The position numbers and the translations under genes were made by a program. From Isoetes taiwanensis (lineage: Eukaryota; Streptophyta; Lycopodiopsida; Isoetales; Isoetaceae), in contig JAJEKV010000544.1 in NCBI GenBank assembly GCA_021234155.1, positions 64,001-128,000 of the forward strand: a stretch of 64,000 nucleotides of DNA, given 5' to 3'. Positions 56,330 to 64,000 of this stretch are shown piece after piece. The notes beneath the pieces were generated by a model. It searched no databases. It had not been told where the DNA came from and was given only the letters and a program-made list of their open reading frames with translations. Positions within the stretch are counted from its first letter, which is position 1, and each line of letters begins with the position of its first letter.

Positions 56330-57640
56330 ATGTCTGAATGCATTTCTTTCAAAACATTGTCATGGTATATTTGAATGCATTATGGGATATGTAAGCTGGT
56401 CATAAATAGGAGATTAAGTGGTTTATCCTTGACGCTCCATGACACATGTAGCATGATAAACGCAGCAGTTTACTTTTTCAGTTTTAGGATAGATAACTAT
56501 CTTAGCGTTGTAATTGCTTACGTTTTTTTATCATGCCTAATCATTGCTTACAATATGGGCATCTGGAACATGAATACTTAGATCTTCTATTTATATGTGT
56601 TGCAGTTTACATGTGGATACTTGCAGACTTGCTTATTCTTGAGTAACAAAGTAAAGATACGAAGATGGTATTGTATCCATCTAAGAACATTCCTTCCTTA
56701 TGTACTTACATAGAATGACCATCTAAGATTTTGGCTTTAAGTGGTTCAACTCCACTTTGTAACGTTAGAAAAGCTATGTTGTATACCTCAAACTTTCGCA
56801 GCTTCTAATGCAAAGTTGATAATATAGTTGATTTTGCTCTAATACTCAATTTAGAATGCCCTTTTCTCATTTTGTCCATCATTTGATATATACATAGTCA
56901 AAGTGCTTTCAACTCCACCAAGATTCTAGATGGATTTAAAATATGTCTTCATTCGAATGAGGTGCACATTTAAAACATCTATATCTATGGATATAAGGGT
57001 GGTGCATGGTTCACCACCAAAAATAACAATTTCATCTATGGATTAAGGATGATGCATAGTTCATCAACATCATGTGTAGCAACATGCAACTGTCGGATCA
57101 CATGTTTACAACCATATAGGAAGTCCCAATATTATATGAGGGCATCTTGCTCGCTTATGCACGGTGGTTGGAGTACAAAGTATAGAGATGAGACCGTAAT
57201 AAATAAATAGACCGGGCCGATCATGTGCTACTTCATTTCTTACCATCATCTATTAGGGTGTAGTATATTATAGATGTATAATTTGAGGTATTGATCTTAC
57301 CATGATGTATTGTCCTTAGCATGTATTCCATGTATTGTCATTAGCATGTATTGTTCCCGTATTGTCCTGGTATTGTCTTTGCAAGGGCTCCTAAATACGT
57401 GTTCATAATTTGCAAAGGCTCCTTAGAATTACCCTTGTAATGTCACATGCATGTAAGAACCCCTGTGGAAATGCGAGACCGAGATAGAAATGTCAATTAA
57501 AAACATTTTGAAATTTTATTTATTCCCATACATGGGGTAGGGTGCACAAGCACAAACTCAAGTACAAGATCGGGTAGGGGTATGTAAAAATTAGGATAGT
57601 CCGAAAGTACATCTACGGAATGGGGCTTGGAAACTGGCTT
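56330..57640. other. Pack-type element interior, no gene recognised
   Basis: AT-rich filler with repeated GTATTGTC / CATGTATTG words near 57290-57385. No exon recognised. Confidence 0.5.
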
Positions 57641-57763
57641 TTCCTATTTACGTATGTAGGGGTTTTCCACCTCCAAAAAGTCATATACAGGGGTTTTCTC
57701 TGGACCCCTTGCACGCAGATGTGGTATCCCCATATGCCTCGGTGAAACCCCCGGGACAGAACT

Positions 57764-58195
57764 GATGCTTATCTTGGTCTTAGATTGATGCACAATTTAC
57801 TCTAAGCGTTTGTAATATTTATGCTTTTTACCTTGCCATTAAGGTGCTTACATCTCTTGGACTTGTGCATGCTAACGAAATTCATGTGTCAACTTTTTAA
57901 GGCCCAAACAAAAGCCACGTCAGCTCCAAAAAAGCAAGTAGGGGAAAACCTATCAAGAACAACGAAGTGCAAAGGAAAACTTGTCAGTGAATAGAAGGCA
58001 CCATAAAATGGAAAATCTCTCTATTCTTGATACAAATTTAGAGATAAACTAGGGAATCAAAGTGTGGCAATTAATAATTGAAATAAATTAAGAAACCAAC
58101 AATCTCAAACAATTTTTTTGTAGACAAAGCAAGAACAATACCCTGTTATGGACTCTGAAGGAGTTCATCTATACTTTTGGTCATCCATGTTGGTA
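57764..58195. other. Spacer right of the Pack-type element
   Basis: No gene recognised. Confidence 0.5.
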
Positions 58196-59575
58196 CATCA
58201 ATGATAAAGGTCTAGAGTAGATTTCGTCAAACCACTAATTTTCTTGTCTCTTACACTAAAAGCATTGTCTAGAGGTGGAAAGGATTTTCTTGCCACCCTC
58301 ACTCCAATAAAATGTATCAGTGTCAACTTTTCATTACAGCTCTGCTAAATTGAAATAAATAAACGAGTGAAGGACTAACTAGATAAGTTCAATGTAATTT
58401 CAACAATGCGCGAATTCCCAGAAGGCAAATAAAACTAGAGAGGACATAAGAGAGAACAACTATTTAGATGAGCAGCGTCTGAGTAGCTATGACAATGCTT
58501 CTAGTGCAGGAGATAAGACGATTTGTGGTTTGACTACAATTGATGAAGACATTGGATTGAGGCAGAGCGTGCTATATATTGAAGACCTGGATGTGTCTGG
58601 GCGAGTTTGGATGATGCAATATCAACAATATGTTTGGATAAATGCAATAATCTGGATGGCCCTAATACATCGTCGATAAAGGTATGACGGTGGGGGCAAG
58701 AGTGGATTAGGTGCATGATGAGGAGCGATATGCTATAAAATGTGCATCTTGGTAGCTACTCATCTTGATGCTATTGTTGATATCGCATTGGCTAAAATTG
58801 CCCAGGCACATCTAGACCTTCATAGGTACACCCTCTGGCTCAATCCAACTTCTTCATCAATAATGGATCAAACCACGAATCCTCTTGTCTCTTGCACTAT
58901 CAAGCGAATGCTCTTGTATCTTGTTTCACTACAAGGATCGTCTTATGGGTTAAACCATGAATCCTCTTGTGTCTTGCATTACAAGATAAATCTTCTTGTG
59001 TCTTGTATCTTGCACTACAAGGATCCTCTTGTGCTGAGTGTCTTATGTCTTGCGTCTTGCACTACAAGGATCCACTTCTGTATACAACCATGAGTGTCTT
59101 ATGTCTTGCGTCTTTTACTACAAGGAACCTCTTGTTTCTTGTGTCTTGTGTCATGTGTCTTGTGTCTTGCACTACAAAAATCCTTGGGTCAAACCAGAAA
59201 TCCTCTCGTGTCTTGCACTACAAGTCTTTTCCACTTCTTGTGTCTAGAAGTGAAAAAGACTTTCTTGCTGCCGCACACACTAATTCTCAACTCACTGCTG
59301 CCATATCTGGAAACACAGAAAAAAAAAAGTAATCAAACATAGAAAGCTAATGAAAAAGGAAATGGGCTCAAATAGTTCCAAAGAATTATAGGCAGAACTT
59401 AGAAATTTACTCAAGAACTTCAATAAGAAGGAATTAGGTGATCAAGATCAAATAGAAACAAAGAAGGATGTACCCGAGGACTTCAATGAGAAGTAAAAGA
59501 TCAAGATCAAAAAGGAAGAAACATATATATGAAATAAGATAATGTAGCATCACCATTTTCTACTCGCCAAAAACT
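58196..59575 (+). repeat. Duplicated block B, with foldback copies and minisatellite
   Basis: The block begins with a short remnant of the foldback element (58196-58276) in which the loop and most of the arms are deleted: the left-arm end GATAAAGGTCTAGAGTAG joins directly to right-arm TCAAACCACTAATTTTCTTG. From 58262 it follows block A. A complete foldback copy is at 58494-58899 and the minisatellite at 58876-59230. The homology ends near TACTCGCCAAAAAC at about 59572. It encodes nothing recognisable. Confidence 0.85.
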
Positions 59576-59589
59576 AACACGTTCTGATG

Positions 59590-61460
59590 GATGAGACCTT
59601 TTTGGAGGCTATTCTCTAGGAACTAGGTTTTTCGATCAACCCCATACATTTTGATGTGATAGTAGCAGTCTTCTACAGTGCTTTGACATAATTGGATCAT
59701 TAAGAGTTTTGGCTCACAATACTAAAGTCGCATTTAATTAAAGTGGGTCTCATTCCATTCCCACTTTTTTTTGGAACCATGTTATTTTACATGAAAAGGA
59801 CGAAGGAAACTTTTAAAGCCGCATTATTGCTTTAGAAGATGCCTGTTTTCCTGTGTGAAAAAAAATGTTAAGGAAAATTACGTGGTCTACTTTTTCTCGG
59901 TTAGCGAGCTTGAAAAAAATGGGATTTTAATAATAAGACGAGCGAAACAATATAATATGATCTAAAATAATATATAACATATGGCATTAGAATTTATTTC
60001 ATTAGAATTTATATTTAACATTTTAATCCATACCCATACGCTATACCCCCCCTTTTTTTGTTACGTACACTCTATATCCCGATTTTTTCTCTCACCCATG
60101 CTTAAATACGAAATTTGAAATTTAAAAAGGGGGGGGAATTTGGTACACACCTTTGAAAAAGATGAGATTTAGAACATGTGTCACTGCCAATTTGGTACAC
60201 ACGCCCAAAATCGCGTGGCTATGGAGAACGCCAAAATCCTCGCTATGGCATCAAGCTCTGGCGAGAACTACCGACTAAAAGGACCGGAAAAAAGATTCTC
60301 GCACCGGAGCGCTAGGATCGAAAAGATTCGCGGCAACAAGCGATTCAAACAAAGACTCTAAAAGGCTGAACAAGAGTCGATTCAAATCCCCTTCTCCTCC
60401 CTTTTGCTCTGCTTTCGAACCGCTTCCGAAGTAAACTTTTGAGCTTTACTATGGCGCCTCCAAGTTGTTAAATAGTTCTGGTTTTATGAGGCAGAAGTGG
60501 GCGATTTATATGCGGAATTCCACGATCTTGCAATGCCGAAAGTATTTAGATCAGATTTGAATGGACGGAGCAGAGAAATCTCTGTAAAACTTCCTGCTTT
60601 TTGTCTCTTATAGTACTAAAGGCAGTAGCCGTTGGGTAAGCATCGCAGTGGTTGGGTTAGGGCGCTTTAGTTTTGAATTTGCTCTGCTCTGCTCTTCTGT
60701 ATCTACCATTTCCGCGTGAAGAAGGCAATTTGAGATGCGTTCCTTTTTGTTTGCACTCAACTTAATTGCTTGATTTCTCAACTTATTACCTTGTTGGATG
60801 CTCTCAGCTATAGCTATGCCGACTTCAACTCTCAACCCGAATGCCGGAATGGTGGAAGCTTGTACACACATGCCCTTTCTTCTGCCTCCATTTTTCCGTA
60901 GGCTCCGAGAAGTCCAGCCTCGAAGGCTCGAGCGTAGAAAGCTCTATGTGTTCGCCAATATCACTGGCGGTATTATCAGAGGATTTTGATCTACTTTAAG
61001 CTTCTTTAAACTCTCTAACCTCCCGAAATGCCGGTAGTTCTTTGCTTTGATTGTAGCCAGATATAAGACAGTTTGAAGAGATTAACTCTGATTTTTGCTG
61101 GCGACGAAGGGGAGGAGTCATACACCCGCAGTATTGATGGATGCTATATGAAGTTTGTGGCTCAAAAGATCTCATCACAGATAATCAGACTTAATGAGCC
61201 GTGGAAGCAACTTTTTGCACAAACTACCGGCCGCAACATTTTCGCCCACGTAGATGATATGCCCCTCAAATGCCCCCGAAAGGATGCACAAAAACGTTTA
61301 AATGGGCTTGGCACGACCGAAAGCATATCCGTTCCATACCGAGAGAACGCCCCTTATGTTATGTCGATCGCCCATTCCTCTATTGTTTGAGAACGCCCTT
61401 ATGTTATGTCGATCCACGCCCATTCTTCGCCAAAGTAGAAAAAAACTTTGTTTAATTATT
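59590..61460. other. Intergenic, no gene recognised
   Basis: Open frames at 60176-60361, 60608-60871 and 61073-61390 have no recognised motif. At about 61341-61425 a 30-bp word (GAACGCCC..TTATGTTATGTCGATC) is duplicated. Confidence 0.4.
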
Positions 61461-61463
61461 TAT

Positions 61464-61530
61464 TGTTTAATTAATTAATTAATTAATTAATTATATTATT
61501 AAGTGATTTACTTATATTATTTAATTAATT
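61464..61530. repeat. (TTAA)n-type simple repeat
   Basis: About eight TTAA units in a row followed by degenerate AT-rich sequence. Confidence 0.9.
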
Positions 61531-61560
61531 ACATTTATTAATTGTCGAATGGTTGTCTCG

Positions 61561-61855
61561 CCATGAACCCCTCCTCCCTCCCTTCTTTTGTCACGTTCCC
61601 CTTTTGCCCTCCCCATATCCCACCTTTTGCCCATTTTGCCTCTTTGCTCTCCCCTTTGTCCCTCCTCCTCTTCCCCATGTCCCCTCCCTCCCCTTTGCCC
61701 TTCCCCTTCCCCCTTCCCCCCCCCCCTCCCAATTTACTCGACCCCTCCCCTTTGCCTTTTTGCCTTCCTCGTGCTCCTTTGCCTTTCCCTCCCTCCCTCC
61801 CTTTGTCTTCCCTTCCTTCCTACTCTTCTTTACCATCCCCCTTCATTTTCTCGGA
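61561..61855. repeat. Long polypyrimidine tract
   Basis: Nearly 300 bp of C/T-rich plus strand with few purines, rich in CCCTTTGCCC and CTCCCTCC words. Several overlapping open frames exist only because the composition lacks stop codons. It could form triplex DNA. Confidence 0.85.
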
Positions 61856-62123
61856 TTGTCATATGCAAATGTTATTCTTATTTTATCAAAGAAAAATCTA
61901 TTAATGATTCAATGGCAACTTACCTTTTTTTTGCACGAGTCCCATTTTCAGTCTGAGTGTCAAATTTTGAGATTTGACCCACTTTAATTAAATGCGACTT
62001 ACTAGATATTTGGCCTTGGGTCACCATTCAAGAAATCTTTTTCATATTTCAATCCCCGTAGAATTTGGAATCGACCCCCTTTGACATTGCGCATCTTTCT
62101 GGCTCAATTCTTTCCTAACCTTG

Positions 62124-62540
62124 AGATTGTAGTATGGAGGTTTGCTGCTACCGATTAAGCATTTCTTGTATCATGGAGAGTAAAGGTAAAGGGAATCTGA
62201 TTCTTGTAGAGAATCAGAAGCAAAAATTCCTCCTTTTGGATCAATCAAAGAAGGCAGAGGATGAGGAATGGACAAATATCTTCTGGCTTGAAGGCAGAAA
62301 ATATCAAGCATGGAAAAATCTTGAGTTTTACACGGCTTTTAAAATCATAAAGGATTAGCAAAAAGCAGCAGCATTCTTTCATATGAAGACTAGGTTTGTG
62401 AGAATTGGAACAAAATAAGAAAACTTGAAAATGATTACACAACAAGAAGGGCAAATGATAGGGATTGGGCCTAGATCACTCTAGAACTGCTTCAAGAGAT
62501 GGACAGAAATCTATACAAGTTGATTATGGCCAAACAAGGG
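62124..62540 (+). pseudogene. Possible LINE endonuclease-RT linker fragment
   Basis: Frames read AAAFFHMKTRFVRIGTK and, shifted, NWNKIRKLEND. They resemble the linker in plant L1 ORF2 ('..NTKFFH..A..RR..N.I..L.D..G'). It lies about 0.9-1.3 kb upstream of a clear LINE RT segment in the same orientation, at roughly the right distance for one decayed element. Weak evidence by itself. Confidence 0.35.
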
Positions 62541-62699
62541 GACACATAGAAAGATTGCTGTAGTTTGAAGAACAACATCTTTCAAAATCCATGGGTGAAT
62601 TGCTAAATACTGCGAAAAGGATTTTAATAGATTTGGAGAGATATAAAGTTTATCCATTGAGCTTTCCAAGGAGATAGAAATCGAATATTTTTGTACGTA

Positions 62700-62770
62700 G
62701 AAAGCCTGAGAAAAACGCAGATTAATGATTTCGGCCCGCAGATTAATGATTTCGGCCAGAAAAAGCGTGG
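62700..62770 (+). repeat. Short tandem GCAGATTAATGATTTCGGCC
   Basis: A perfect 20-bp unit occurs twice in a row (about 62717-62756), with related TTTCGGCCAGA at about 62926. Confidence 0.85.
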
Positions 62771-63439
62771 CAGAATACTTTGTCGCATATCTCTCGCCAA
62801 AAATATCAGATTCAAATGATTTTTGGATGGATGGAAAGCTTATGAATGAGCTTTCTAGTGATATAAAATTTGACTATGACTGAGAAGAAAAGGCTCGCGA
62901 AAAATTCCGATTGCAAATTTCGGCCAGATTCAGGAGAAAAAGGGCTTGAAGAAAAGCTTGAACAGATTTAATACTCAAAACACGAATAGGGCAACAAAAT
63001 AGAGTGGATGTAACTAGAAAAACTAAGAACAAAACTAAGGGTAAGCAGAAAAGAAGCTGACACTAAGAATCAAAGATTCAGCTCAGAGAGAGTGCCGATG
63101 AGAACCAAGAGAGAGAATATAGTATAGATAGGGAGAAAGGAGCCAAATGAGGCTTGAGCGAAAAAAAAAAAGCGTCCCTTTTACAAGAATGATGGTTCTA
63201 TTCATGTTGAATAGAACCATTGCATTCTCTAGAGTGTCCTGCAAAGAAATCCATCAATATAGAGTAGACAGCTGAAGACATGCCTTACATTGATATGAAA
63301 ACTCACAGCCGGAAGATCTCAAGCAACATATGCATGACTACTTTCAGCATTTCTTACTGAGAGACATCTGCCCTTTCAGCCAGAAATGTGAGGCCCAGTT
63401 CTATCTAATATTTTTTCCATCATTTTTGAAGAGTAATGT

Positions 63440-64000
63440 TTATCAATAGAGGCTGCTATAACTGCTGTTGATTTAGGTTCGGCAATTTTTGAACTTAAAA
63501 AGGAAACATGCCCATGGTCGGATGGTATACCAACTGAGTTCTTTCAAGAATATTGGGAATGATTGGAGCCAGATGTGTTTGATACTTTTTGTGACTTTCG
63601 TCGGTCCACTGTTTTGGGCAAAATTTTGAATATAGACGCCATCTCCATGATCCCCAAGATCAAAGATCCATGGATTATTCCAAATTGGTGACCAATTACT
63701 TTATTATCATCAATATAAAATATTTTTCAAGGCATTTGCAGAGAGGTTAAAGAATATTTTGGTCGAGCCCATTTCTATAATTCAATCAGAATATTTTTCG
63801 AGAAGATGCATTCTTAACAATGTGGCTGCTGTATCGGGATCTATTGGGCACGTCGGTGGAATCATCCTGTTGTGTATCTTATAAGCTTGATTTTGTGAAG
63901 GCATATGGCAGTGTTAGCTTGGAGTTTATACGCTTATATATACTCAGATCGAGATTTGGGCCGGGATTTTAATTCAAACATCATAAAGCTGCATGTCTCT
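63440..64000 (+). pseudogene. LINE reverse transcriptase fragment, runs off the window
   Basis: Broken plus-strand frames read CPWSDGIPTEFFQEYWE, ISMIPKIKDPW, FKAFAERLKNILVEPISIIQ and DFVKAYGSVSLEFI. These match plant L1-type RT: 'K(S/A)PG.DG.P.EF(Y/F)...W', 'I.LIPK', 'R(L)..VL..(L)I...Q.AF...R.I.DN' and 'D(F/L).KAYD....FL'. Catalytic KAYD is KAYG here, and stops occur at several points. The remainder (YADD and beyond) lies outside the window. Confidence 0.8.

Larger units (their letters stand above)
54270..57755. mobile_element. Pack-type TIR transposon carrying glycerate-kinase exons
   Basis: The left end CCCGGGGGTTTCACC (54270-54284) is repeated inverted as GGTGAAACCCCCGGG at 57741-57755. 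Directly outside both ends is ACAGAACT (54262-54269 and 57756-57763), a perfect 8-bp target-site duplication. The 3486-bp interior encodes no transposase. It holds four D-glycerate 3-kinase exons with their introns (55174-56132) and a further exon-like segment (56229-56327). An open segment near 54440-54520 (STPTPNALKNRGAIGALRAF, followed by a GT donor) is a possible third captured piece. AGGGGTTTT words occur near both ends (about 54330, 57658, 57690). An 8-bp TSD fits hAT (or P-type) elements. The terminal bases do not identify a superfamily. Confidence 0.72.

Noticed and set aside
54262-57763. GLYK exons as an ordinary intact host gene
   Set aside because: Only the middle of the protein is present, the expected next exon is missing, and TIR plus perfect 8-bp TSD bound the segment. 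Not absolutely excluded if later exons lie beyond the window.
52450-59575. Blocks A and B as LTRs of a retrotransposon containing GLYK
   Set aside because: No TG..CA borders, PBS or polypurine tract. The blocks contain hairpins and a minisatellite, and the GLYK fragment has its own TIR and TSD.
61542-61987. Three long overlapping plus-strand ORFs of Pro/Ser/Leu-rich protein
   Set aside because: They arise from the polypyrimidine tract, where stop codons are absent by composition. No motif or splice context.
1-64000. CRISPR arrays, bacterial operons, rRNA
   Set aside because: No regular spacer arrays, Shine-Dalgarno-led gene chains or rRNA landmarks. Tandem repeats here are minisatellites in eukaryotic DNA.

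Overview
This is nuclear DNA of a land plant, probably one with a large, repeat-laden genome such as a fern, lycophyte or gymnosperm. The sequence alone does not settle the species. The evidence is spliced genes with GT..AG introns, a plant-type cytosolic ribosomal P1 gene with a telo-box promoter, pieces of plant-specific families (PPR, AP2/ERF, D-glycerate 3-kinase, a hydroxyproline-rich family), a Ty3/gypsy chromovirus, two LINE lineages and Helitron-type ends. Most of the window is transposon sequence or degraded gene fragments, and most long ORFs are decayed.

Layout. 0-6.4 kb holds a Helitron 3' end (832), tandem duplications and candidate exons of an unidentified minus-strand gene (about 3.9-6.4 kb). 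6.87-15.84 kb is a degraded Ty3/gypsy chromovirus with both LTRs. Its RNase H region is split by a 2.5-kb insertion that carries a PPR fragment. 15.84-20.48 kb is a minus-strand LINE abutting a tRNA-derived SINE that seems to share its 3' tail. 21.65-22.29 kb is a small TIR element with TSDs and internal GCGTCTG repeats. 25.4-25.9 kb is an AP2/ERF pseudogene. 28.0-28.6 kb is the one clearly intact gene, RPP1 (four exons, 112 aa). 31.7 kb has an isolated importin-alpha exon. 32.2-38.15 kb is an L1-like LINE, followed by a decayed DUF7869-type transposon gene to about 39.8 kb. 44.1 kb has a second Helitron 3' end. 45.8-49.2 kb carries minus-strand exons, including a hydroxyproline-rich family member and an exon paralogous to the one at 6.2-6.4 kb. 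52-59.6 kb contains long-hairpin (foldback) repeats and a duplicated block of about 1.3 kb with a minisatellite. The end of the window (63.4 kb on) enters another LINE reverse transcriptase.

Most notable object. Positions 54270-57755 are bounded by a 15-bp terminal inverted repeat and a perfect 8-bp target-site duplication. The interval contains four consecutive exons, with introns, of the photorespiratory enzyme D-glycerate 3-kinase, plus at least one exon-like segment that does not fit that gene. It looks like a gene-capturing (Pack-type) DNA transposon. It lies between two copies of the foldback/minisatellite block. Other second-look items are the SINE-LINE tail sharing, the overlapping TAATG ORF junction in the L1-like element, the GCGTCTG array inside the small TIR element and the hairpin family.

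Limits: exon boundaries and family names were read by eye, and no alignments or database searches were run.
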